Origin: Paludibacteraceae bacterium
GTDB taxonomy: Bacteria > Bacteroidota > Bacteroidia > Bacteroidales > Paludibacteraceae
Direction of reading: 5' to 3'
Length of the DNA: 22,556 nucleotides
NCBI GenBank assembly: GCA_024400275.1
Contig: JAKSMY010000034.1
Span: 1 to 22,556, forward strand
Of the stretch, positions 6,716-15,827 are shown piece by piece. How positions within the stretch are numbered: position 1 is the first letter of the stretch; the number at the start of each line of letters is the position of its first letter. Both the position numbers and the translations under genes were made by a program. The notes under the pieces were generated by a model. That model did no database searches. It was not told the origin of the DNA and was given only the letters and a program-made list of their open reading frames with translations.

Positions 6716-7863
6716 TGACCGGTTCTTTCCCTGTTGATAAACTGGCGCATCGGGAAACGCCTTATTACTATTACGATACGCAAGTGTTGCGCGATACGCT
6801 GACGGAGGTCAATAAGCAGTCCGCTGTCTTTGAACACGCGGCAGTGCACTATGCCGTCAAAGCCTGTGCCACGCCCGAGATAATGCGTATCATAGCACAG
6901 GCGGGATTGGGTGCCGACTGTGTATCAGGCGGCGAGATACAGGCCGCTATTGAAGCCGGCATCGCCCCCGACAAGATAGTCTTTGCCGGTGTAGCCAAAG
7001 CCGACTGGGAGATACGTTATGCTTTGCAACAGGGAATAAGTTGCTTCAATGTTGAAAGTCAAGCCGAAGTGGAAGTGATAGACCGCCTTGCTGCCCAATT
7101 GGGACGTGTAGCACATGTGTGCCTGCGTATCAACCCCAATATAGATGCCCACACGCACGCCAAGATAACCACCGGCATGCGCGAAAATAAATTCGGTATT
7201 CAGATGTGCGACTTGGAGGAAGCCGTTCGTGACGTGGAGCAACGATCCAATATAGCGTTTATGGGTCTGCATTTTCATATCGGCTCCCAGATAACGGATA
7301 TGCAGGTGTTCGCCGTATTATCCGGGCGCATCAATGAATTGGTGGCACGGGCAGAGCAGATAGCACCCGTGCGGCACATCAATGTAGGCGGCGGTTTGGG
7401 TATTTTATACGAGCACCCCAACCACTTCCCGATACCTGATTTCCGTGCCTATTTTGATACGTATCACCGCTGCTTGAAGGTGCGTGAAGACCAGACCGTT
7501 CATTTCGAGTTGGGGCGGAGTATAGTGGCACAATGCGGCAACCTGATGACACGCGTTCTATATGTCAAACAGGGTATAGAAAAGCAGTTCGCTATTGTAG
7601 ATGCCGGCATGACCGACCTGATTAGACCCGCCTTATACGGTGCTTTCCATCGCATAGAGAATATATCCAACCCTGACGCGGAAGAACAGACCTACGATAT
7701 CGTGGGACCTATCTGTGAGTCGAGTGACGTGTTTGTGGAAGGTTACCGCATCGCCCGAGTGCAACGAGGCGATTTATTGGCTATACGCAGTGCAGGAGCG
7801 TACGGCGAAGTGATGGCCAGTCGCTATAACCTGAGACGACTGCCCGGACATTGGATAGAATGA
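6712..7863 (+). CDS. lysA: Diaminopimelate decarboxylase
   Basis: A 383-residue pyridoxal-phosphate enzyme of alanine-racemase fold that converts meso-diaminopimelate to lysine. The PLP lysine is Lys50 in HYAVKACATPEIM. Further family motifs follow in order: LGADCVSGGE, the HFHIGSQ segment, the phosphate-binding GGGLG, the substrate-site CESSDVF and the closing SAGAYGEVMASRYN. Length is normal for the Bacteroidetes form. The start is ATG 6712, which overlaps the lysC stop as ATGA; an ATG immediately after it at 6715 is an equal alternative. Coupling to lysC places the first and last enzymes of lysine synthesis under one promoter. The stop overlaps the next start in the same ATGA way. Confidence 0.95.
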   Translation: MMTGSFPVDKLAHRETPYYYYDTQVLRDTLTEVNKQSAVFEHAAVHYAVKACATPEIMRIIAQAGLGADCVSGGEIQAAIEAGIAPDKIVFAGVAKADWEIRYALQQGISCFNVESQAEVEVIDRLAAQLGRVAHVCLRINPNIDAHTHAKITTGMRENKFGIQMCDLEEAVRDVEQRSNIAFMGLHFHIGSQITDMQVFAVLSGRINELVARAEQIAPVRHINVGGGLGILYEHPNHFPIPDFRAYFDTYHRCLKVREDQTVHFELGRSIVAQCGNLMTRVLYVKQGIEKQFAIVDAGMTDLIRPALYGAFHRIENISNPDAEEQTYDIVGPICESSDVFVEGYRIARVQRGDLLAIRSAGAYGEVMASRYNLRRLPGHWIE

Positions 7864-8849
7864 ACGAAACGATAACACAATATATTGCCCGTTATGGCCG
7901 TCAGGAAGTCTATTTCGTGACAGACGCTGCCTTGCAGCTGACCGTGCAACCACGTATAGAAATAGTGGCAAATGAACAGAATAAATGTCTGGCGACGGTG
8001 CAACGTATCTGGGATTTCCTTCTTTCGCACCACGCTACACGCAAAGCCTTAGTAGTGTGTGTCGGCGGCGGTGTGACAACCGACTTGGGCGGCTTCGCTG
8101 CTGCCACCTACCGGCGCGGAATAGATTATGTCAATATACCGACCACGTTGTTGGCTATGATTGATGCTGCCACGGGAGGCAAGACAGGTTGCAATTACCA
8201 AGGACTGAAAAACGCCATAGGCGTGATTCGTGAACCGTTAGACACCATTATCCTGCCGCAGTGGTTAGCGACACTGCCTGCTCAACAACTGTTAAGCGGC
8301 TGGGCAGAGATGATTAAAACAGCCCTGTTAGACAGCAACGAACTGTACGGGAGAGTGGTGAAACACCCCCCAACCCCCTCGGTAAAGGGAAGAGAAGCCG
8401 AAAGACGGGAGTTGGAGACGGTGATAAAGGATATATTGGCGGTTAAACGCCGTATCGTGACAGCAGACCCTACCGAACAAGGACTGCGTAAAGCCCTTAA
8501 CTTGGGACATACTGTGGGACACGCCTTAGAGGAATCAAGAGATATTCCTCACGGTTATGCCGTGCTATACGGTCTTGTGGCGGAACTCTATCTGAGTGTG
8601 GTTAAGGCGGGATTGGACAGGCAGGTGTTGCAGCAGATGGTGCACTTGATGGTGGAGTTTTTCGGCAGACCGCAATGTGCATGCAGCGACTATGACCAAA
8701 TCATCGCCCTTATGCGTGACGACAAGAAAAATGAACAACAGGGACAAATCAATTTCACCCTGCTGAAAGCAATAGGCGAACCGGTCATTAACAGCACTGC
8801 CACCGAAACGGAAATAAAAGAAGCATTAGATTATTTATTCAGTATATGA
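7860..8849 (+). CDS. aroB: 3-dehydroquinate synthase
   Basis: A 329-residue enzyme that converts DAHP to 3-dehydroquinate, the second step of the shikimate pathway, using NAD and a divalent metal. Conserved segments are GGGVTTDLGGFAAATYRRG (NAD binding), NIPTTLLAMIDAATGGKTG, GWAEMIKTALL (metal Glu) and RKALNLGHTVGHALE with HGYAVLYGL (metal His residues). I chose ATG 7860, which overlaps the lysA stop as ATGA; the in-frame TTG at 7851 is less likely. Odd feature: after ELYGRVV there is an inserted HPPTPSVKGREAERR, coded by the same DNA repeat found in lysC but read in another frame. An aromatic-pathway gene inside a lysine operon is also unusual. The stop overlaps the start of a secreted-protein gene (ATGA). 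Confidence 0.93.
   Translation: MNETITQYIARYGRQEVYFVTDAALQLTVQPRIEIVANEQNKCLATVQRIWDFLLSHHATRKALVVCVGGGVTTDLGGFAAATYRRGIDYVNIPTTLLAMIDAATGGKTGCNYQGLKNAIGVIREPLDTIILPQWLATLPAQQLLSGWAEMIKTALLDSNELYGRVVKHPPTPSVKGREAERRELETVIKDILAVKRRIVTADPTEQGLRKALNLGHTVGHALEESRDIPHGYAVLYGLVAELYLSVVKAGLDRQVLQQMVHLMVEFFGRPQCACSDYDQIIALMRDDKKNEQQGQINFTLLKAIGEPVINSTATETEIKEALDYLFSI
8363..8407. repeat. Coding repeat element inside aroB
   Basis: Bases from 8363 begin ACACCCCCCAACCCCCTCGG and continue TAAAGGGAAGAGAAGCCGAAAG. The first 20 bases match the lysC copy at 5879 except for GG to AA. The reading frame is shifted relative to lysC, giving HPPTPSVKGREAERR. It falls in a loop between the EMIKTALL helix and the next conserved helix. 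Confidence 0.75.
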
Positions 8850-10834
8850 TGAAACGCGATTATTTACTTTTTCTTTTTGTCATCAGCGCGATGATGGCAC
8901 AAGCCGGAATAACAACGTATCAGTTCACCGGCGTTAAATGGACCAGTCAGGTAGGTGCCGCCAAATGCGACGGCAAGACCGACGGTTGGGTAAGCGATAA
9001 AGATGATGGTGCCTACGATGTGGGACGTATATGGGCAGACCAGAGTTTACACGGTGCCGGTGTGGGGGTGCAAACAGGCCAGTCCGGAGCAGGAGCCACC
9101 AGTGTCAAATCATTCACTAAGGTGCGTCAAATTAAGTTTAATCTGTGTCAAAATAGTAGTAATAAAGGTCAAGGTGTTATATATGTGCAAATAGGCGATT
9201 CGCCTATTGATTCGATTGTGATGACGAATCAAAATATGACCGCCAGTGATTTGAATAGGGATAGTACGATTCGTATTACGACAGAAAAATCGGGTAAGAT
9301 ACGTTTTTGGATAAAATGTACCAAAAATGCCATATACATCAATACAATCACTATCCGTGCCGAAGAAGGCGGCTCTAATCCGTTCACGGAGGACAGTTAT
9401 CAACTCGTAACGGACAGAAAACAGTTGCAGGACTCTGACCAAATCATTTTTGGCGTGACCAAGGGGAACTACATCATGGGCTATTTTGACAATGAGGTTA
9501 ACAAGAATAATATCCCTGCTATCAAAGGCAATTACAGTACCGACCGCCAAACCGTAGGCGAGAACGACGCTGCCGTTTATACCCTGTGGCTGATGCAGGA
9601 GGAGCAGACGGGTGACTCGTTCTATGTTTTTGTAGATGAGATACGCTACGAGCAGGCTTTCCTCGTGGCCAGCGGCGGGGCTACGAAAAACCGTTTGGCA
9701 CTGTGGGGCGACTATACATCTCCTGTTTACGGCGATTATGGTGTGTGGGACGTGACTGTTCAGCCCAACGGCGAAGCCACTATTGAGAGTATGGGCACGT
9801 CTGCTGGCAAATATATGCAACTCAACTCTGGAAATGCTACGGGACCTATTTTTGCCTGCTATTCCAATCTCAATTACGATAAGATATGTCTCTACCGCCG
9901 TGTAAGTGCCATAGGCGATAAAGCCGCTATCGTGGCTCCAATGTGCAACTTTGGCGTAACCGCTTTATCCGATGACGAGGTTTCGGGCAGCAAGACGATA
10001 CAAGTTAATGCCAATAAACTGACCGAAGATATCACATGTACCTTCAAACATGGTGATGTGTTCTCGTTAGGAACTACCACGATTGACCGTGACGGCGATG
10101 AATTAACTATTCGCTACCGCGTGACCGAAGCCGGTAAATATACCGATACACTTGTTCTAACCAGCGGCTCCGTATCTGCGGAGGTTCTTGTCTTGTTGGA
10201 CGTGAAACAACTGTGTACCATTGCCGAGGCTGTGCAAAGCGACGACTACGACTTTGTGTATCTCAACCCTGTCGTTGTTACCAAGAAATACTCACAGTAT
10301 GTTTTCATTCGTGACGAAACAGGCTCTATGCTCATTTGGGATGCCACCGACCCTAAGACGGGTAAACCCTACGCACAGGGGCTTGAACAAGGTCATGTGC
10401 TGAGCAACGTGCAGGGACGTTTCAAGAATTACTACGGCGTACCCGAAATAACACCCACCTCGGCGTGGACGGTGGCTGCACAGAAAAAAGACGTGAGCCC
10501 CGAAACGGTGATGTCTGTGGACAGTGCCGACGTGTGCCGCTATGTACAAATGACCGGCGTGACCGTAGAAAATGGTTTGTGGCAGGGAATACCGGTGGTT
10601 GACGCTTTTCTGACAGGCGTAATAGCGTCAATTCCCACTACGCTTGATGCTATTGTTATGATAGACCACGACGAGACACAACTATGGGTGGTTAAACAGA
10701 TATACAGCCCCACCGACGTGAATCAAGTGTATGATAAAACACCATCGCAATGCGGCAAATATATCCGCAAGGGACGGCTGTATTTTCTTCACACCGGACA
10801 TATATACAACGCTAACGGACAAACAATTAAATAA
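8846..10834 (+). CDS. Secreted modular protein with OB-fold-like region and shared C-terminal tail
   Basis: A 662-residue protein with signal peptide (residues 1-20, ending AQAG). The modules are: residues about 22-175, a beta-rich domain; about 184-353, a domain starting YQLVTDRKQLQDSDQIIF and ending FACYSNLNYDKICLYRR, which recurs in the next gene; about 367-453, an Ig-like module (KTIQVNANKLTEDITC ... GKYTDTLVLTSG); about 455-600, a region resembling OB-fold/DUF5689-type domains (YVFIRDETGSMLIWD ... GRFKNYYGVPEI); and residues 638-662, a tail, KYIRKGRLYF...YNANG. The tail resembles C-terminal sorting tails of Bacteroidales exported proteins, so surface display or secretion is inferred. No catalytic motif is recognised. 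The gene overlaps aroB by 4 bases, and the related 1227-residue protein starts 6 bases after its stop. Confidence 0.8.
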   Translation: MMKRDYLLFLFVISAMMAQAGITTYQFTGVKWTSQVGAAKCDGKTDGWVSDKDDGAYDVGRIWADQSLHGAGVGVQTGQSGAGATSVKSFTKVRQIKFNLCQNSSNKGQGVIYVQIGDSPIDSIVMTNQNMTASDLNRDSTIRITTEKSGKIRFWIKCTKNAIYINTITIRAEEGGSNPFTEDSYQLVTDRKQLQDSDQIIFGVTKGNYIMGYFDNEVNKNNIPAIKGNYSTDRQTVGENDAAVYTLWLMQEEQTGDSFYVFVDEIRYEQAFLVASGGATKNRLALWGDYTSPVYGDYGVWDVTVQPNGEATIESMGTSAGKYMQLNSGNATGPIFACYSNLNYDKICLYRRVSAIGDKAAIVAPMCNFGVTALSDDEVSGSKTIQVNANKLTEDITCTFKHGDVFSLGTTTIDRDGDELTIRYRVTEAGKYTDTLVLTSGSVSAEVLVLLDVKQLCTIAEAVQSDDYDFVYLNPVVVTKKYSQYVFIRDETGSMLIWDATDPKTGKPYAQGLEQGHVLSNVQGRFKNYYGVPEITPTSAWTVAAQKKDVSPETVMSVDSADVCRYVQMTGVTVENGLWQGIPVVDAFLTGVIASIPTTLDAIVMIDHDETQLWVVKQIYSPTDVNQVYDKTPSQCGKYIRKGRLYFLHTGHIYNANGQTIK

Positions 10835-10840
10835 TATACT

Positions 10841-13800
10841 ATGAAAAAACTTCTTTCTATGCTGATGGCACTTGCAGCAAGTGCTGTGCTATATGCCGCA
10901 GGGGCAGAAATAACTTTTTCGGAACAGAAATACACCGATAAACAGGTGATTAAAACGATTAAGTTAGAGAATGGCATTACGCTTACTTTCTCTGATGCCA
11001 AGTATTACAACTCAGGTTCCGCCTTGCGCGTCTATGCCTCGAGCAAAATGACGGTAACGGCAGAAACGGATATCAGTTCGATTAATCTGACCTTGCCGGA
11101 CTCGAAATATTTAGGCAATTTTGATACGGAATATACCGACATCAACGCACAGACGTGGTCGCATACTACCACTTCGCAGGCACGCATATCCAAGGTGGTC
11201 ATTGTTTTGGCAGATGGCGAAACAGTTTCTGTAGGCGGCGTGTCGCTATCTCCTGCCGCATTGGACATCAACGTGGGCGAGATAGCCGCCTTGACACCGG
11301 TGATTATTCCGTCCAATGCCACCAATCAGGAGGTGACGTGGTCGGCTAAGAACGGCTTGGTATCCGTAACCGACGGCAAGGTATTAGGTGTTGGCGAAGG
11401 GGAAGACATCGTGACCGTAACCACGGTAGATGGAGGCTATACGGCTACCTGTACCGTAACAGTCACCCGTCCTGCCAAATTGGTTGGCACCATTTATGAA
11501 AAAGTCACCTCGTTGCAGTCGCTCGCCGTGGGCGATACCGTCGTATTGGTTTGTGAAACAGACAGTGTCGCCGCCGGCAAGACCCTCAAAACAAGCGGTT
11601 CTTCAAGTTATTTGGACACCGTGCATATCCGTTTGGCAAAGAACCAAGCCGCTGCCGACAGTGCTTTGCAACTCGTGGTAGGCAAAAACGGCTCGTATTA
11701 TACACTCACTACTGCCGACAAAAAAACGGTAGGTGCTCATGCTGTCAAATACATTGACTTGGGCAGCACAACAGGTACCAACGATTGGACGATTACCTTT
11801 GATGCCGAGGGCAATGCAAGTGTAAAAGCCAACCTGACAGCGAAGGTCTATCTGCAATACAATGCTTCTTCACCGCGCTTTACCTGCTACGACGGTAAGC
11901 AGACTGCTGTACAGATTTACAAGAAAACAACCCAACAGACAGGTGAGGTGCATGTGGAAAATGTGTATTTGGACCCCACGACATTGAATATCCGCAAAGG
12001 TGCTTCGGCACAACTCAAAGCCATTATCGCTCCTGCTACGGCAGATAATCAGAAAGTGACTTGGACTGTGGCACAAAGCGACATAGCCGATGTGACCGAC
12101 GGTTTGGTTACCGCCAAAGCTGTCGGCGAAACGACCGTGACGGTTACTACCGAAGACGGCAATAAGCAAGCCACTTGTCCCGTTATTGTTACCGATTCGG
12201 TACACGTAAGCGATATAAGTATTAACCCTTCCGTTGCCGGCATAAAAGAGTTGACCACCTTGCAGTTGACAGCCACGGTTGCGCCACTTGATGCGGACAA
12301 CCAAAAAATCATTTGGCGCAGTTCGGACGAAACGGTTGCTACGGTAGATGATAGCGGATTGGTTACAGCATTGCGTTTTGGTCAAACCCTTATTACCGCT
12401 GCCAGCGATGAGTTTCCTGCTGTGCAGGCTACTTGTACTCTGACCGTAACGGCACAGCCCGGTGACCGGTACCACCTCATGACCGCCGACTCGACATTAC
12501 ACGACGGCGACCTGATCGTTTTCTATAACGCCGGCAAACAATCCGCCAGTGCCGGATTGGTAGAATCAGGAAAATACCTAAGCGGTACGCCGGCTGTTGT
12601 GGCCGGAGAGGACCTGATTATTGAGGAATCTATGCCTATGCTGCTGACCAAGAACGGCAGTTATTGGAATCTCAGTATCAACGGAAATCCTATCGGACAT
12701 GGCATCACATCGGATAACTCGGTGGATTTCAATGGCAATTATTCTGATTTTACTGTCACGATAGACAATCAGGCCATGGCTGTTGTTAAGAGCCAAACAT
12801 CTGCTAACCCGCAGTTCTACTGCAATAATTTGGGCGATTTCCGCCTATATAACTCAACCTCGATGTCACCTGTTCAACTTTATCGCAAGGTAATTTCCCC
12901 CGATGTGCCCATCGCCGTGGAGAGCGTGGAATTGGATTTGGATACACTCTATCTGCGTGCCGGCGAACAGGACATGCTGGAAGCATACATCACTCCTGAC
13001 AACGCCAAGGTGCAAGATATAGAGTGGGGTAGTTTAGACGAAACGGTTGCCACCGTAACGGACGGTGCCGTTTCCGCTATCGCCAAAGGAGAAACCAAGG
13101 TGTGGGTGAAGACCGTAGATGGCGGATATACAGACACCTGTTTCGTCAAAGTATATGCCTCGTTGAACCAGCCTGACGTGACATGGAACCAATTGCAGAG
13201 TCTGGATAGCCTCAAAGAGGGCACACGCGTGTTCTTCGCTTCTGTCAAGGCAGACGAAGATTATGTGATGGGTATCTACGATTATGATGCGGCTAAATCG
13301 AACATACAGGGTGCTGCGGCTACCTTTAGCGAGGACCGGCACCAAGTGACTGCCGGCGAGAGTTATGCCTATACCGTGCACATTGAAAACGGCAAATATA
13401 TGTTCACGGACTTGGACGGCAGTTATTTATGCGACTATAACCAGAAGAACCTCAGCGCACAGGATAACCTTGACAATAAAGCACGTTGGGCAGGAGAGAT
13501 GACCGAAGATTTCGCGTTCAAATTTACGAACGCCTATAACACCGGCTATATGGTTTACAATAACCATAACAGCAATATGTTCTGCTGCTACAACGCGTAC
13601 GACCCGAGTAATATGGCATATATAGCCATTTACTCCGACAACGCTCCCGAATGGGTTGAACCCGTCCGTGTGCCCGAACTGTATATCTTGGTGGATAAAG
13701 ACACGATAACGGACAAAGTCGATTTCGGCGATGTGGTCTATGACGATACGTGGGGAACCGAAGTTAATCCGTACGAGGCAGCCAAGACCCTAACCTTTGC

Positions 13801-14524
13801 TGCCAAAAACCTGACGGACAACATACACCTCTCCTTGGCGCACGGAAAGGTATTTACTCTTTACACAGAGGAGATTCGCCCAACCGGCGGAACAGCATCT
13901 GTTCAGTTCAGCACCGATACCAAGGGAACGTATAGCGACACCTTATATGTGATGTGCGATACGATTGTACGCAAGATAGCCCTAACGGCTAAGGCTGTTA
14001 CCGAAGAAGAGGTCAAGCCTTCCATATCGCTCTCTACTGCGGCTATTGACCTGTATCTGACTTCCGAGAATAATTTTAACGACTTGCAGATGTTCACCTT
14101 CTCTACTTCCAATATGGTCAAGAACCTCTATGTCAAGTGGGAGAATACAACGGGAAATTCTATTCCCGACCGTCAAGGCGAATCGGTGGAGATATTAGCC
14201 GAATCGGAGTATGTCTATTATGGTCAGACTACCAATTTAGGAATCGTTGATTATACCGATGCGGAGGTTTATATAGACGCTACGGCTTACACCGAGGGCA
14301 CCTATACGTCTTCGCTGTTGTTCTACACACCGGACGAGAACGATAAATCGAAGAACGCTTTTGAACAGCGTGTGACGGTTACCGTTCATGTTTCGTACGA
14401 TCCGATGCCTACTGACTTGTATGGTGCCAAAGATACCGTATATCTGCATAAAATAATCAAAGACAATCAACTTCTCATCTATCGCAATAACCACTGGCAT
14501 AATGCCTTTGGACACAAGAAATAA
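10841..14524 (+). CDS. Large secreted Big_2-repeat protein with shared C-terminal tail
   Basis: A 1227-residue protein with signal peptide (residues 1-20). It has four Big_2 (bacterial Ig-like group 2) domains starting near residues 133, 374, 459 and 696, each with the typical pattern LSPAALDINVGE ... VTWSAKNG ... CTVTV. Between them lie three copies of a domain of about 150 residues starting near 217, 544 and 781, with hallmarks L-x-x-GD-x-V near the start and F-x-CY ... IY(K/R)K at the end. One copy also occurs in the 662-residue neighbour. Residues about 947-1050 hold the Ig-like LTDNIHLSLAHGKVF module, also shared with the neighbour. The tail from 1188 reads MPTD ... HKIIKDNQLLIYRN...HNAFG. 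An adhesin or polysaccharide-interacting surface protein is plausible, but no ligand can be named. The helicase start codon lies 1 base after the stop. Confidence 0.85.
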   Translation: MKKLLSMLMALAASAVLYAAGAEITFSEQKYTDKQVIKTIKLENGITLTFSDAKYYNSGSALRVYASSKMTVTAETDISSINLTLPDSKYLGNFDTEYTDINAQTWSHTTTSQARISKVVIVLADGETVSVGGVSLSPAALDINVGEIAALTPVIIPSNATNQEVTWSAKNGLVSVTDGKVLGVGEGEDIVTVTTVDGGYTATCTVTVTRPAKLVGTIYEKVTSLQSLAVGDTVVLVCETDSVAAGKTLKTSGSSSYLDTVHIRLAKNQAAADSALQLVVGKNGSYYTLTTADKKTVGAHAVKYIDLGSTTGTNDWTITFDAEGNASVKANLTAKVYLQYNASSPRFTCYDGKQTAVQIYKKTTQQTGEVHVENVYLDPTTLNIRKGASAQLKAIIAPATADNQKVTWTVAQSDIADVTDGLVTAKAVGETTVTVTTEDGNKQATCPVIVTDSVHVSDISINPSVAGIKELTTLQLTATVAPLDADNQKIIWRSSDETVATVDDSGLVTALRFGQTLITAASDEFPAVQATCTLTVTAQPGDRYHLMTADSTLHDGDLIVFYNAGKQSASAGLVESGKYLSGTPAVVAGEDLIIEESMPMLLTKNGSYWNLSINGNPIGHGITSDNSVDFNGNYSDFTVTIDNQAMAVVKSQTSANPQFYCNNLGDFRLYNSTSMSPVQLYRKVISPDVPIAVESVELDLDTLYLRAGEQDMLEAYITPDNAKVQDIEWGSLDETVATVTDGAVSAIAKGETKVWVKTVDGGYTDTCFVKVYASLNQPDVTWNQLQSLDSLKEGTRVFFASVKADEDYVMGIYDYDAAKSNIQGAAATFSEDRHQVTAGESYAYTVHIENGKYMFTDLDGSYLCDYNQKNLSAQDNLDNKARWAGEMTEDFAFKFTNAYNTGYMVYNNHNSNMFCCYNAYDPSNMAYIAIYSDNAPEWVEPVRVPELYILVDKDTITDKVDFGDVVYDDTWGTEVNPYEAAKTLTFAAKNLTDNIHLSLAHGKVFTLYTEEIRPTGGTASVQFSTDTKGTYSDTLYVMCDTIVRKIALTAKAVTEEEVKPSISLSTAAIDLYLTSENNFNDLQMFTFSTSNMVKNLYVKWENTTGNSIPDRQGESVEILAESEYVYYGQTTNLGIVDYTDAEVYIDATAYTEGTYTSSLLFYTPDENDKSKNAFEQRVTVTVHVSYDPMPTDLYGAKDTVYLHKIIKDNQLLIYRNNHWHNAFGHKK

Positions 14525-14525
14525 T

Positions 14526-15827
14526 ATGTTTTTTGACGAATTAGCACTTTCGGACGGGGTGTTAGATGCCCTGTGGGACATGCACTTTGACACCTGCACT
14601 CCTGTCCAGGAACAAACGATACCGGTTATATTGGACGGCGATGATGTTATCTCGTGCGCCCAGACAGGCACAGGTAAAACGGCTGCCTATATACTTCCTT
14701 TGCTGACTAATTTAGAATACGACAACCACGACCCCGATAAACTGAATGCTATCATTATGGCTCCTACGCGCGAACTGGCACAGCAGATAGACCAGCAGAT
14801 GCAGGGCTTTGGCTTTTATGTGCCCTTCTCTTCGGTGGCTGTGTACGGCGGTAAAGATAACGATGCCTGGGATAACCAAACAACAGGTTTGCAGCACGGG
14901 GCCGATATCATCGTGGCTACTCCCGGACGGCTGCTGGCACTGATGAATATATACGATGTCGATTTTTCCGGTGTCAAATACTTTATTTTAGACGAGGCGG
15001 ACCGCATGTTGGATATGGGTTTTTACGACGATATAATGACGATCTATCGCCGTTTGCCCGAGGACTGCCAGCATATTCTCTTCTCCGCCACCATGCCTTC
15101 TGAAATACGCAAAATGGCAAAGGCTATTATGCACAATCCGGTGGAGGTGCAGATAGCCGTGTCACGTCCGCCAGAGTCCATACAGCAACTGGCGGTAGAT
15201 GTGTACGAACCGCAAAAAATGGGCATGCTGAAAGCCCTGCTGACAGATGCCCACATGAAAAAGATTATTGTCTTTGTCGGCAAAAAGCAGAAAGTAAAAG
15301 ATTTGGTGTGTGCGTTATGCCGTTATGGCTTGGACGCTCGCGCCATGCACAGCGATTTGGAGCAGAAGGAACGTGACGAGGTGATGCTGGATTTCCGTAA
15401 CGGCAAGGTAGAAGTCCTTGTGGCAACCGATATCGTGGCGCGTGGAATAGATGTAGATGATATACCTTTGGTCATTAACTACGATGTACCCCGTGATGCG
15501 GAAGATTATGTACACCGCATAGGCCGTACGGCACGCGCCGAGAACGATGGCACAGCCGTCACACTCATCAGTCCTGAGGACCAACGCCACTTTGTAAGAA
15601 TAGAAAAATTCCTGAAAAAGGACATCGAACGGCTTGTCGTTCCTGCCGAATTGGGTGAAGCACCCCGTTCAATCAAAGCTTCCGAATACGCCACTCGTTC
15701 GGGTAAAGGTTGTTCAAACGGTTCCCGACATTCTTCGCGAAACCGATCGGGACACCGCAATAAGTCAGCAAATTGGCACCGAGAGGCACGTCCAAACCCT
15801 GTAATGCCTCCGTCCGCAAATAACTGA
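14526..15827 (+). CDS. DEAD-box ATP-dependent RNA helicase
   Basis: A 433-residue helicase with all core motifs: the Q motif (TPVQEQTIP), Walker A (AQTGTGKT, Lys51), PTRELAQQ, TPGRLLALM, DEAD (Asp156-Asp159), SATMPSE, then in the second RecA domain IVFVGKK, ATDIVARGIDV and HRIGRTAR. It remodels RNA in ribosome assembly or cold-stress mRNA handling; the family alone does not specify the target. I chose ATG 14526 because family members begin MxFxELxLS; an in-frame ATG at 14502 would overlap the preceding gene by 23 bases. The final 51 residues, a basic Ser/Arg/Asn/His-rich tail (NGSRHSSRNRSGHRNKS), are coded by DNA that on the other strand encodes the conserved C-terminus of the rRNA methyltransferase. 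Such basic tails commonly add RNA affinity. Confidence 0.93.
   Translation: MFFDELALSDGVLDALWDMHFDTCTPVQEQTIPVILDGDDVISCAQTGTGKTAAYILPLLTNLEYDNHDPDKLNAIIMAPTRELAQQIDQQMQGFGFYVPFSSVAVYGGKDNDAWDNQTTGLQHGADIIVATPGRLLALMNIYDVDFSGVKYFILDEADRMLDMGFYDDIMTIYRRLPEDCQHILFSATMPSEIRKMAKAIMHNPVEVQIAVSRPPESIQQLAVDVYEPQKMGMLKALLTDAHMKKIIVFVGKKQKVKDLVCALCRYGLDARAMHSDLEQKERDEVMLDFRNGKVEVLVATDIVARGIDVDDIPLVINYDVPRDAEDYVHRIGRTARAENDGTAVTLISPEDQRHFVRIEKFLKKDIERLVVPAELGEAPRSIKASEYATRSGKGCSNGSRHSSRNRSGHRNKSANWHREARPNPVMPPSANN

Noticed and set aside
9110..9820. 236-residue minus-strand open frame
   Set aside because: Shadow of the 662-residue secreted-protein gene, with no motifs or leader.
11870..12475. 201-residue minus-strand open frame
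   Set aside because: Antisense to Big_2 repeats in the 1227-residue gene, with no domain.
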